Below are positions 24,378 to 32,886 of a DNA stretch of 39,207 nucleotides, piece by piece. The notes under the pieces are model-generated. The model ran no database searches. It was not told where the DNA came from and was given only the letters and a program-made list of their open reading frames with translations. The stretch covers positions 1-39,207 of the forward strand of contig JAVVVI010000022.1 of the NCBI GenBank assembly GCA_036652735.1. The letters run 5' to 3'. Origin of the DNA: JAGOGN01 sp036652735 (GTDB lineage: Bacteria > Bacillota > Clostridia > Lachnospirales > Lachnospiraceae). The position numbers and the translations under genes were made by a program. Each line of letters opens with the position of its first letter. The stretch's first letter is position 1.

Positions 24378-26411
24378 ATGAATATAAAAAATAAAATGAA
24401 AACCTTTTTTAAAGACTCGGATACCAGAAGCAGTCTCTTTTTGTACCTAATCCTACCCATTATTATTAATATTATTTTAGAATCCTTCCAACATCGTAGC
24501 ATTTTTGGTGGATTTATAAAGCTGGCGGCTCATCCCTATATCTTTTTATGTAACGCACTTATTATATTATTAACTTTTTCTGTTACGCTTCTTTTGCGGA
24601 AACGTTTTTTTTGGATTACTTTGCTAACCGTTGTCTGGTTAGGGTTCGGTGTTGCAAATTATGTTCTTCTCTGTAACCGTGTAACCCCTTTTACCTCCTG
24701 TGATCTTTATTTAATTGATTCCATTTTTTCAGTAATTCAGAAATATTTTAATGGGTTCCAGATCATTTTGATTTTAATCCTTTGTGCTGCTATTGGTGCA
24801 GGACTGGTAATTTTATTTTTTAAAGCCCCTAAGACTAAGAATAAGATTAATTATATCCGCTCCACTATCTTAATTATTATAATCTGTTCCTTGAATTATG
24901 GTGCCATACAACTGGGAACCGCTTCCGGTGCATTAGAATCACAATTTACTGAATTATCAAAAGCCTATTTACGTAATGGCTTTGTCTATTGTTTTACCGA
25001 TGGTCTGGTGAATACAGGTGTGGCCAAACCGGAAGATTACTCTTCTGAAACAATCTTTCGTATTGCTGCCAACGATAAGCTTAGTAATGCCAATGTTAAA
25101 CCAAAGTCAACGCCTAACATTGTTATGGTACAATTGGAATCCTTCTTTGACATTACCTGCGCCAAGGACTTAACCTTTTCCAAATCACCCATTCCTAATT
25201 TTCAAAAACTGGCTGCCAAAGGCGGCTCCGGACTTTTAAGTGTTCCTGTTGTAGGCGCCGGAACCGTAAACAGCGAATTTGAAGTAATGACCGGAATGAA
25301 TATTGACGATTTTGGTGCAGGAGAATATCCATTTAAGACAATTTTGAAATCAGAATCCTGTGAGAGCCTGGCATTTAACCTAAAGACACATGGTTATACC
25401 TCCCACGTTCTTCATAACAATACCGGTCGTTTCTACAGTCGAAATGTAGTTTATGGGAATCTTGGCTTCGATGATTTTACCTCTGTAGAATATATGAATG
25501 GATATGATACTACAATTACCGGATGGGCAAAAGATGCCTGTCTTACCTCCTATATAATGGACTGTCTTGAGAACACTAAAAAACAGGACCTGGTTTATAC
25601 CATCTCCGTTCAGGGACACGGCGGTTATTCTGTATCCCAGCCCTATACCAAGCATCTTTCGGTTACTTCCATTAAGGACGAGGCCATGCGAGGGCAAATT
25701 GAATATTACGCAAACCAACTTTACGAAACAGACCTCTTTATTGCTGACCTGGTTTCTGCACTAAAAAAATACAAAGAAGATACGATCCTGGTCTTATATG
25801 GTGATCATCTTCCAAGTCTTGATTTTACCGACGATAACCTCAATGGACGCACAATCTATCAGACTGATTATGTTATCTGGAATAATATGGGACTGAAATT
25901 TCAAGACGCAGATCTTCAGGCAAACCAGCTAAGCCCTCGGATTTTGAAAAAACTCAACATTAAAGATGGAGTGATTAATTCCTATCATCAAAATCACGAT
26001 ACCGAATCTACTTTTTATGAAGGCCTTGCTGCATTGGAATACGATATGTTATATGGAGATCAATTGGTGTATAATGGAAAAAGCCCTTACAAACCAAACA
26101 ACATGAAGCTCTCCTTAACTACCGTAAATATAACGAATGTAATTCCCGATGATTTTTTAGACGGCTATGTTATTATTCGAGGCAATTATTTTACTCCATA
26201 TAGCAAAGTTTACATCAATGATGAAAAAATTACAACCGAATTTATCAATGATAAAACCCTTCGGATTCAGTATGACGAGCTCAAACCTTCCGATATTGTA
26301 ACTGTATGGCAATCAAAATTAAGTTCCACAGAACCCTATAAATATGATACAATTGAGATGAAAAAAGTCGTGCCCGATGAAGACGATACGACTGATAATC
26401 CTGAGGATTAA
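24378..26411 (+). CDS. LtaS/YqgS-type polyglycerolphosphate transferase-like membrane enzyme (sulfatase fold)
   Basis: The family moves glycerolphosphate (or other phospho-groups) onto cell-surface polymers outside the membrane. About five N-terminal membrane helices (residues 20-215) precede an extracytoplasmic sulfatase-fold domain: VMVQLESFFD (metal-binding Glu), GAGTVNSEFEVMTGM with nucleophile candidate Thr 296 (compare Thr 300 of S. aureus LtaS), SVQGHGGYS, and YGDHLPSL (metal ligands). After about residue 585 lies an extra beta-rich segment (VIPDDFLDGYVIIRGNYF, SKVYINDEKI), resembling an IPT/TIG-like domain. The start is uncertain: ATG 24378 with a weak GAG-type site gives 677 residues; ATG 24342 and TTG 24309 are less likely. 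Confidence 0.85.
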   Translation: MNIKNKMKTFFKDSDTRSSLFLYLILPIIINIILESFQHRSIFGGFIKLAAHPYIFLCNALIILLTFSVTLLLRKRFFWITLLTVVWLGFGVANYVLLCNRVTPFTSCDLYLIDSIFSVIQKYFNGFQIILILILCAAIGAGLVILFFKAPKTKNKINYIRSTILIIIICSLNYGAIQLGTASGALESQFTELSKAYLRNGFVYCFTDGLVNTGVAKPEDYSSETIFRIAANDKLSNANVKPKSTPNIVMVQLESFFDITCAKDLTFSKSPIPNFQKLAAKGGSGLLSVPVVGAGTVNSEFEVMTGMNIDDFGAGEYPFKTILKSESCESLAFNLKTHGYTSHVLHNNTGRFYSRNVVYGNLGFDDFTSVEYMNGYDTTITGWAKDACLTSYIMDCLENTKKQDLVYTISVQGHGGYSVSQPYTKHLSVTSIKDEAMRGQIEYYANQLYETDLFIADLVSALKKYKEDTILVLYGDHLPSLDFTDDNLNGRTIYQTDYVIWNNMGLKFQDADLQANQLSPRILKKLNIKDGVINSYHQNHDTESTFYEGLAALEYDMLYGDQLVYNGKSPYKPNNMKLSLTTVNITNVIPDDFLDGYVIIRGNYFTPYSKVYINDEKITTEFINDKTLRIQYDELKPSDIVTVWQSKLSSTEPYKYDTIEMKKVVPDEDDTTDNPED

Positions 26412-26439
26412 ACGCAGGAATTAAAGTGAGGTGTCATCA

Positions 26440-26889
26440 ATGGAATCATACAATACTTTAAATGAAGTTTTAGTTCATCTCTTTAATGATATTATGGATA
26501 TCGAGGAAAAAGCAATGAGCACCGGAGAGTTTAAGGACATCTCAAACAAGGATATACACGTCCTTTCCGCCATTGGAATTCATGGTGCAAGGAATATGTC
26601 CTCTGTTGCAAAAACCTTATCTATCACCGTAGGAACCCTAACCATCGCTATTAATAACCTTCTTAAAAAAGGATATGTAGACCGTGTGCGAAGTGATCGG
26701 GACCGTCGTGTGGTATTGGTATCTCTTACCTCTAAAGGAGAGAAAGCCTACCGTCACCATGCTGATTTTCACGAGAAAATGGTGCAAGCCATTCTGAAAG
26801 ATTTAAACCAAGAAGAAACTGAGATTCTAACAAAAACGTTAACTAATCTCAGTTCCTTTTTCCTAAATTATAATAAATCTACAGATTGA
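26440..26889 (+). CDS. MarR family transcriptional regulator (FabT-like)
   Basis: A 149-residue winged-helix regulator. The core is HVLSAIGIHGARNMSSVAKT, LSITVGTLTIAINNLLKKGY, VDRVRSDRDRRVVLVSLTSKG (wing), typical of MarR. The N-terminal NEVLVHLFNDIMDIEEKAMSTGEFKD resembles the clostridial FabT-like regulators found beside fatty-acid synthesis genes, but no fab genes are near here. The ATG at 26440 has GTGAGGTG and follows the LtaS-like gene by 28 bases, so the two are likely one unit, which would link lipid status to surface polymer synthesis (inference). Its stop is 5 bases from the convergent mgtE stop. Confidence 0.88.
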   Translation: MESYNTLNEVLVHLFNDIMDIEEKAMSTGEFKDISNKDIHVLSAIGIHGARNMSSVAKTLSITVGTLTIAINNLLKKGYVDRVRSDRDRRVVLVSLTSKGEKAYRHHADFHEKMVQAILKDLNQEETEILTKTLTNLSSFFLNYNKSTD

Positions 26890-26894
26890 TCATT

Positions 26895-28271
26895 CTAGAT
26901 ATTAAAAAATACAGTGGCAATATTAAAGTAAACCAGGATAGAGCAGGTATCCACAATGGTAGTAATCAGTGGTGCTGCCATTACTGCCGGATCCATGTGC
27001 ACTTTTTTCGCTAAAAGGGGCAGCGCACAGCCAATCATTTTCGCCACTACAATGGTTACCATTAAGGAAAGTGCCACCACCATAGCCATTGCTGCGTTCT
27101 TATAGAAAATCAGTATACGTAGTCCATTCACAACGGAGAGAACTACACCAACCACCATTGCAATCCGAAATTCTTTAAATACAACCTTGAACAAATCACG
27201 AAATCGAATCTCATCCAACGCAATTCCTCGAATTACCAAGGTGGAACTTTGTGAACCGCAATTTCCACCGGTATCCATAAGCATTGGTATAAATGAAACC
27301 AATAATGGTATTGCGGCAAAGGCATGCTCATATTTACTGATAATGGTTCCGGTAATGGTTGCAGACAGCATTAAAACTAAAAGCCAAACAATTCTGTGCT
27401 TTGCATGTGAAAAAACAGAGGTTCTAAAATACGTATCTTCCGCAGGCATCATTGCCGCCATCTTTGTAATATCTTCCGTATTCTCATCCTGAAGTACGTC
27501 AATTGCATCATCAAAGGTTACAATTCCAACCAAACGGTTTTCATTATCAACAACCGGAATAGCCAAGAAATCATAACGATGAAACATTTTTGCTACTTTC
27601 TCTTTATCGTCATGGGTCGTTACGGATATCATATTGGTTTCCATAATATCCTCTATTTTTTGATCATCCTCAGCAATTAGAAGATCTTTTACGGTAATAA
27701 TTCCAATTAATTTTCGATTTTCCGTAACATAACATGTGTAAATAGTTTCTTTGTCTACTGCAGTTTTGCGAATCCTTGCTATCGCTTCTTTCACCGTCAT
27801 AAATTTTTTGATGTTAACGTACTCTACTGTCATAATGCTTCCGGCAGAATCTTTTGGATAATTTAAAATCTCATTAATCAGTTTCCTGGTTTCAGCATCC
27901 GTATTATGCAGCACTCTGGATACAACATTTGCCGGCATTTCTTCAATCATATCCACCGTATCGTCCAGATAGATATCGTCCATTACCTGACGTAACTCGA
28001 TATCTGTTAATGCATTAATTAAATTTACCTGAAGTTCATGACTCATTCTGGCAAATGTATCTGCTGCTTCTTCTTTGCCCAATAAACGATACAATACCGG
28101 TATCTCTTTTTCGTCCATTTCTTCAAATAATTCGGCAATATCCGCTTCATTTAATTTTTCCAGCGCCTGTTTTAAAACTGTATATTTTTTCTCTGCAAGT
28201 AATGTTTGTAATTTCTCCACTAATGCATCAAAATCTTCCAGGTTATATAGTTCCATGTATTCTTCTTTCAT
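26895..28271 (-). CDS. mgtE: magnesium transporter MgtE
   Basis: A Mg2+ channel of 458 residues in the standard order: an N-terminal superhelical domain (about 1-140; ELFEEMDEKEIPVLYRLLG), two CBS domains (about 145-265), a connecting helix, and five membrane helices (about 285-458) with GGNCGSQSSTLVIRGIALDE (pore helix region) and PLITTIVDTCSILVYF at the end. It starts 10 bases after rsmI, with AAGGAGG. There is therefore no room for a Mg2+ leader (M-box) in front of it; it would be expressed from the upstream housekeeping run unless an internal promoter exists. Confidence 0.96.
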   Translation of the reverse strand: MKEEYMELYNLEDFDALVEKLQTLLAEKKYTVLKQALEKLNEADIAELFEEMDEKEIPVLYRLLGKEEAADTFARMSHELQVNLINALTDIELRQVMDDIYLDDTVDMIEEMPANVVSRVLHNTDAETRKLINEILNYPKDSAGSIMTVEYVNIKKFMTVKEAIARIRKTAVDKETIYTCYVTENRKLIGIITVKDLLIAEDDQKIEDIMETNMISVTTHDDKEKVAKMFHRYDFLAIPVVDNENRLVGIVTFDDAIDVLQDENTEDITKMAAMMPAEDTYFRTSVFSHAKHRIVWLLVLMLSATITGTIISKYEHAFAAIPLLVSFIPMLMDTGGNCGSQSSTLVIRGIALDEIRFRDLFKVVFKEFRIAMVVGVVLSVVNGLRILIFYKNAAMAMVVALSLMVTIVVAKMIGCALPLLAKKVHMDPAVMAAPLITTIVDTCSILVYFNIATVFFNI

Positions 28272-28281
28272 TTCTACCTCC

Positions 28282-29124
28282 TTACAAATCCAGCAATTTC
28301 TGGTATACCTCCCGTTTGGTCATTCCTCTGTCCTTCCCCACCTGCCGCATGGCTTCTTTTCGTTCCATTTCCTGATCTTCATAATATTGCATATGTTCTT
28401 TTAGAGAAAGGGAACACCATTTCTCTTGTTTTTCCTGTTTGATTTCCGCCCTGTCTTTTCCTTCAATCACAATCACACATTCCCCCTTTGGAAGTGTTTC
28501 ATTGTAAAAATCAATGGCTTGTTCAAAATCCGTCTTCCATGCTGTTTCAAATCGCTTGGTTAATTCCCGCAGCACCGTTATTCTCCGCATTCCCAATGCC
28601 TGGTTCAATTCCTTCAGTGTTGCCACCAAGTGATGCGGCGCCTCATATACAATAATCGTTCTTGTCTCTTTGGAAAGTTCCGATAGAATCTCTGTCCGCA
28701 TACGTTTATCCTTTGGCAAAAATGCTTCAAAACAAAACCGCCTTGTTGATAGTCCTGACAAAATCAACGCTGTAATGCAGGCACAGGCACCGGGCAGCGA
28801 GGTGACTTCTATCCCACTCTCGTAGCATTTTTTAACTAATTCTTCTCCGGGATCGGAGATTGCAGGCGTCCCTGCATCTGTAATCAAGGCAATATTGGCG
28901 CCCTCACGCATTTTTTCCACGAGATAGTCCGCCTTTTCTATTTTGTTAAATTCATGATAACTGGTTAATGGTGTCTTAATCTCAAAATGATTTAAAAGGC
29001 GTATGGAATTCCTGGTATCCTCTGCCGCAATTAAATCTACTTCTTTTAAAATACGCAGCACCCTTAACGTAATATCTTCCAAGTTACCTATGGGTGTGGC
29101 ACATAAATACAACATTCCCTGCAT
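28282..29124 (-). CDS. rsmI: 16S rRNA (cytidine1402-2'-O)-methyltransferase RsmI
   Basis: A tetrapyrrole-methylase-fold enzyme that 2'-O-methylates C1402 in the decoding centre. The 280-residue protein has LYLCATPIGNLEDITLRVLR at its start, AAEDTRNSIRLLNHF, ALITDAGTPAISDPGEELVK (SAM site) and SLPGACACITALILSGL, all diagnostic. The ATG at 29124 has GGAAAGGTG upstream. It corresponds to yabC of Bacillus and keeps the same place after the yabB-type gene. Confidence 0.96.
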   Translation of the reverse strand: MQGMLYLCATPIGNLEDITLRVLRILKEVDLIAAEDTRNSIRLLNHFEIKTPLTSYHEFNKIEKADYLVEKMREGANIALITDAGTPAISDPGEELVKKCYESGIEVTSLPGACACITALILSGLSTRRFCFEAFLPKDKRMRTEILSELSKETRTIIVYEAPHHLVATLKELNQALGMRRITVLRELTKRFETAWKTDFEQAIDFYNETLPKGECVIVIEGKDRAEIKQEKQEKWCSLSLKEHMQYYEDQEMERKEAMRQVGKDRGMTKREVYQKLLDL

Positions 29125-29139
29125 GTTTACACCTTTCCT

Positions 29140-29877
29140 TTAATATCCGTAGATATCATAAATAATATCCGTATATACCCCGGGTTCTTTATATATAATC
29201 AAGGGCTTTTCTACCGTAAGCCTTTTATTACCACCAAGATGCCCTTCAATAAGCACCATATTAGGTTCTTTGTCTATAAATGGATATACCAGCTGCATTC
29301 GTTTGGGTTCCAATTTATAGTTTGTCATTACACACATGATTTCTCCTAAGCGAAAAGGCCGGTGTACCATATAGAATCGTCCACCAGGTTTTAACAGCGC
29401 CGCACTTTCTCTTATAACATCTTCCAGCGAACAGCACAACTCATGACGAGCAATGGCCTTTGCCTCTGACCCATTTACCAACCCATGTTTTGCTATCATA
29501 TAGGGTGGGTTAGAGGTGACCACTTCATAAGAAGATGCTCCCAAAATACTGGAAGCATCTTTAAGGTCACCCGTCACAATTTTAATTTTATCTTCAAGAC
29601 CATTGTATGCTACACTCCGTCTTGCCATATCCGCACTGTCTTTTTGAATCTCCAATCCGGTAAAGTCCCTTCCATCTGTTTTAGCCTCCAGTAAAATAGG
29701 GATAATTCCCGTCCCGGTTCCAAGATCTATCGCTGCCTCTCCTTGTTTCACCTTTGCAAATCCGGAAAGCAGTACGGCATCCATTCCAAAACAGAACTTT
29801 TCCGGATTCTGAATAATATAATATCCATTCCGGTGCAGTTCGTCCAATCTCTCGCCCTCTAATAATTTAATTGTCAT
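29140..29877 (-). CDS. tRNA1(Val) (adenine37-N6)-methyltransferase-type enzyme (TrmN6/YabB)
   Basis: A class I SAM methyltransferase of 245 residues. It shows AIDLGTGTGIIPILLEAK (SAM motif I), DFTGLEIQKDSADMA (motif II) and the catalytic NPPYM of N6-adenine methylases in SSYEVVTSNPPYM. The FCFGMDAVLLSGFAKV start is typical of YfiC/YabB. It overlaps the ricT end by 11 bases. The exact tRNA target in this organism is inferred from the family. Confidence 0.92.
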   Translation of the reverse strand: MTIKLLEGERLDELHRNGYYIIQNPEKFCFGMDAVLLSGFAKVKQGEAAIDLGTGTGIIPILLEAKTDGRDFTGLEIQKDSADMARRSVAYNGLEDKIKIVTGDLKDASSILGASSYEVVTSNPPYMIAKHGLVNGSEAKAIARHELCCSLEDVIRESAALLKPGGRFYMVHRPFRLGEIMCVMTNYKLEPKRMQLVYPFIDKEPNMVLIEGHLGGNKRLTVEKPLIIYKEPGVYTDIIYDIYGY

Positions 29878-30775
29878 CTAATTTGGATTTTCCTTCATCA
29901 TCTACTAATGCTTCTAATTCTTTTAATTCCTCCGGTGAAAGCTGAATCTTCTCTTTTCGCTTTCTCGGCTTAAATTTTAACTGGTCCAGACTATAGTCCC
30001 GTAATTCTTTCTCATCATTAACTTCTATGAGAACTTTTACCTTCTGCTTCAAGACACTTACATTCTGTACTTCACCTCGTAGTCCATCTGAAGTTGTAAC
30101 TGTATCCCCAATACCGGGCAGGTTACTGTTGAGGTATTCATAGGTTTCCTGTTCATTCTTCAAGCAACACATTAGGCGCCCACATACACCGGAAATCTTC
30201 GTGGGATTTAAAGAAAGGTTCTGTTCCTTTGCCATTTTAATAGATACCGGAGCAAATTCAGAAAGGAACGTATGGCAGCATAATTCTCTGCCGCAAATAC
30301 CAACGCCTCCCATTATCTTTGTCTCATCCCTTACACCGATCTGACGCAGCTCAATTCTGGTTCGAAATACACTTGCCAGATCTTTAACCAGTTCTCGAAA
30401 ATCAATTCTTCCATCTGCCGTAAAGTAAAATAATAATTTATTATTATCAAACGTGTATTCCGCATCCACTAACTTCATTAACAGCCCATGTTTCTCTATT
30501 TTTTCAAAACAGATTCCATACGCTTCTTTTTCTTTCTCGCGGTTTTTTTCTTCCTGCTGCTCATCTTTTTCCGTTGCAACACGAAGAACCGGCTTTAATG
30601 GCTGAACAATTTTGTCTCCTTCTACTTCCTTTGGTCCTGTAATAACCAAACCATACTCTACACCTCTGGCCGTCTCTACAATTACATGATCTCCATTTTG
30701 CACATCTATGTCCACAGGATCAAAATAATAGATCTTTCCCGCAGAACGAAATCTGACTCCTACTACTTTTATCAT
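29867..30775 (-). CDS. ricT: PSP1-domain protein RicT (YaaT)
   Basis: RicT is part of the RicA-RicF-RicT iron-sulfur complex that in Bacillus stimulates RNase Y mRNA processing and affects sporulation and biofilms. The 302-residue protein has the PSP1 core (about 60-150) and two Cys-rich motifs, GICGRELCC and GVCGRLMCCLKNE, matching the cluster-binding cysteines of the family. The C-terminal end is charged. The start has AAGGAG and begins 1 base after the holB stop, as in the holB-yaaT pair of Bacillus. RicA and RicF genes were not seen in the window. Confidence 0.95.
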   Translation of the reverse strand: MIKVVGVRFRSAGKIYYFDPVDIDVQNGDHVIVETARGVEYGLVITGPKEVEGDKIVQPLKPVLRVATEKDEQQEEKNREKEKEAYGICFEKIEKHGLLMKLVDAEYTFDNNKLLFYFTADGRIDFRELVKDLASVFRTRIELRQIGVRDETKIMGGVGICGRELCCHTFLSEFAPVSIKMAKEQNLSLNPTKISGVCGRLMCCLKNEQETYEYLNSNLPGIGDTVTTSDGLRGEVQNVSVLKQKVKVLIEVNDEKELRDYSLDQLKFKPRKRKEKIQLSPEELKELEALVDDEGKSKLDDN

Positions 30776-30776
30776 T

Positions 30777-31766
30777 CTAATTCTCCTTAACTGTTAATAG
30801 CATAAGCTCTAACACCAGTTCTAGATTTACATTGGCTTCCATTCTTTTTTTTGCCTTTTCCAATGCCTGAATCATCTCATTAATTCCTTCATAGGAACTT
30901 ATATCTGCCTGTTTCTTTATATCATAAAATTCATCCCGAAAGGTTAACTGGTTTACTTCTTTCGTTGCTTTATATAATAGCACGTCCCGATACCAGACTA
31001 AAAACAAATCAAAATAATCTTCAATCTCCAGTTTATACTTGGTAATCTGCTTTACTGCTGCCACCAGTTCATAAATATCAATTTCATGGAGTCGTTTTAG
31101 TAACTCAACTGCCCCCTCTTTAATCTCATTAAAGTCTTCTGAACCGGACAATCTTGCTGCTTTTCCAACATTTCCCTGGGCAAATGCCGTACAAATTGCT
31201 GCCTTTTCCTGTGGAACCTTTAATACCTCTATTAAATACTTTTGAACGTCTTCATCACGAACCGGATGAATCTCAAGTGTAATACACCTGGAACGTATGG
31301 TTGGCAAAAAACTATCTGCATTGGCTGTAAGCAGTAATAGAACAACGTACGCCGGCGGCTCCTCAATTGTTTTTAACAATGCATTCTGTGCCGCAGTATT
31401 CATTTTTTCAGCTTCATCTATAATGTAAATTTTATAGGGACTGCTATATGGCTTAATTGCAACATCGTCATTCACTTGCTTACGAATGTCTTCAACTGAA
31501 ATAGTATTTGGTTTCTCGTGATGAATATAAATGATGTCCGGCTGATTTTTGGTCAATGCCTGTTTACAGGACCTGCATTCCATACAAGGCTCTTTTGCTC
31601 CCTTTTCGCATTGTAGCGTCATAGCAAATGCCTCTGCCAGAATTTTTTTACCGGAACCTGCTTCTCCATTTAAAATGTATGCATGTGATACCTTACCCAG
31701 CATAATTGCATTTTGCATTGCTGCTATTACCTGCTCATGCCCTAAAATATTACGAAATCCTGCCAT
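30777..31766 (-). CDS. holB: DNA polymerase III subunit delta' (HolB)
   Basis: Clamp-loader subunit, 329 residues. It has the AAA+ fold with the P-loop NGEAGSGKK, a zinc module (CEKGAKEPCMECRSCKQA), the DEXH-like YIIDEAEKMNTAAQNALLKT, and the SRC motif TIRSRCITLE that supplies the arginine finger. The ribosome site is GAGGGGGAT. Position between yaaR and ricT matches Bacillus. Confidence 0.95.
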   Translation of the reverse strand: MAGFRNILGHEQVIAAMQNAIMLGKVSHAYILNGEAGSGKKILAEAFAMTLQCEKGAKEPCMECRSCKQALTKNQPDIIYIHHEKPNTISVEDIRKQVNDDVAIKPYSSPYKIYIIDEAEKMNTAAQNALLKTIEEPPAYVVLLLLTANADSFLPTIRSRCITLEIHPVRDEDVQKYLIEVLKVPQEKAAICTAFAQGNVGKAARLSGSEDFNEIKEGAVELLKRLHEIDIYELVAAVKQITKYKLEIEDYFDLFLVWYRDVLLYKATKEVNQLTFRDEFYDIKKQADISSYEGINEMIQALEKAKKRMEANVNLELVLELMLLTVKEN

Positions 31767-31802
31767 AAAATCCCCCTCGTTCCTACTTTTCTGTCCATCT
31801 CT

Positions 31803-32243
31803 TTACGTAAAAATATCTAATAACAATCCACGTATTTCTCCAATACGCTCCAGAATATTAATGTGATCTTTTTCATCATTCATGAGTTCTCTTGCAAGTT
31901 CATCTAAATTCTCATCTATAAGGCGAACAATTCCATATACACGATGCCGCCCCCGGCGATCCAAAAAATTCTCTCTGGAAAATTTATGAGAGCGATATAC
32001 CACTTCCCCCAAAAAATCCTTCACCAGCTCCCGATATTTCTTCATATCCCGAATATCCATATGCTTTGCCAGCTGTTCTCCCTGGGTTGTAATATCTGAC
32101 AGAAGGTGATTCACCTTTTCCTGAAGCTGTGTTTCTTCAATCTGACTTGCGAGAGTGAATTTAAAGGTACCATCTCCTTTTTCCACTTCTCTTGCAGCTT
32201 CCGGCATTACCGTCTGGTTTAGCTTATTTACTTTCATGTCCAT
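31803..32243 (-). CDS. YaaR family (DUF327) protein
   Basis: A 146-residue mostly helical protein. It matches the family with LVKDFLGEVVYRSHKFSREN and a conserved RRGRHRVYGIVRLIDENLDE region, plus a helical C-terminal end (EKDHINILERIGEIRGLLLDIFT split in two helices). The function is unknown. It is always found beside holB in Bacillus-type gene orders. The start at 32243 has AAGGGGGTGG immediately upstream; a second Met two codons in is also possible. Confidence 0.9.
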   Translation of the reverse strand: MDMKVNKLNQTVMPEAAREVEKGDGTFKFTLASQIEETQLQEKVNHLLSDITTQGEQLAKHMDIRDMKKYRELVKDFLGEVVYRSHKFSRENFLDRRGRHRVYGIVRLIDENLDELARELMNDEKDHINILERIGEIRGLLLDIFT

Positions 32244-32255
32244 GGGGCCACCCCC

Positions 32256-32849
32256 TTATCTACATAGTTCCTCTTTGATATAGTTCATAACTTCTTTAAT
32301 TGTTTTATCCATTTTAATATTCTGGAAACTTCTCCGCACACCCGCCGCTTCTCTTTTTTCAATGCAAAAATCTTCCTCATCTGCCAAAAATCGACGACAC
32401 ATTTCCGCATATTTGGGTGTTTTCTGTTGACGCTCCCTTGTAAGTGCCCGCTCCAGTCTTAGTCCATCTTCTGTTTCAATATAGACCGGAATCAACTTGT
32501 CTCTTCCAAAGTAATTCTGCATCTTAACAAAAGATTCCAAGGTACCAATCACTAGATAATCCTGTTCCTCTAACTTAATCTGCCCATCATCTGCTGTAAA
32601 ATATTTCCATGTACCATATGCGGTATTGTAAGAACGTAACTCTATAATCCTACCTTTTTTCCCTAATTCTTTAAGCTGTTCTTCTGTATAAAAATAATAA
32701 GTTTCCCCGTCTTTTTCCCCCTGTCGGATTGGTCTCGTAGTGTATGGGATAATTGTGCAAAGATTAAGAGAAGCACCCTGTAGTAACTTCCTAAAGATTG
32801 TATCTTTTCCCGAGGCACTTTTTCCCATTAAACAAACTATTTTTCCCAT
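32256..32849 (-). CDS. guanylate-kinase-like nucleotide kinase in the tmk position
   Basis: A 197-residue P-loop kinase. P-loop GKSASGKD lies at 9-16. Residues 36-52 (TTRPIRQGEKDGETYYF) fit the guanylate kinase GMP-binding signature except for the residue after it. An AYGT motif follows, as in the GMP site of Gmk. The lid region is Arg-rich (RALTRERQQ). I see no thymidylate kinase DR(Y/H) motif. It sits between the decarboxylase and yaaR genes, where Bacillus has tmk and yaaQ. It may be a second guanylate kinase or a diverged nucleotide or regulatory kinase; the real substrate is not clear from sequence. Confidence 0.8.
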   Translation of the reverse strand: MGKIVCLMGKSASGKDTIFRKLLQGASLNLCTIIPYTTRPIRQGEKDGETYYFYTEEQLKELGKKGRIIELRSYNTAYGTWKYFTADDGQIKLEEQDYLVIGTLESFVKMQNYFGRDKLIPVYIETEDGLRLERALTRERQQKTPKYAEMCRRFLADEEDFCIEKREAAGVRRSFQNIKMDKTIKEVMNYIKEELCR

Positions 32850-32886
32850 TGAGCCCTCCCAACAAATGTCTTACCTGCTATCTTCA

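Noticed and set aside
28256..28271. Alternative mgtE start five codons downstream (MELYNLED)
   Set aside because: The first ATG has AAGGAGG at good spacing; the second has only a weak GAAGAA.
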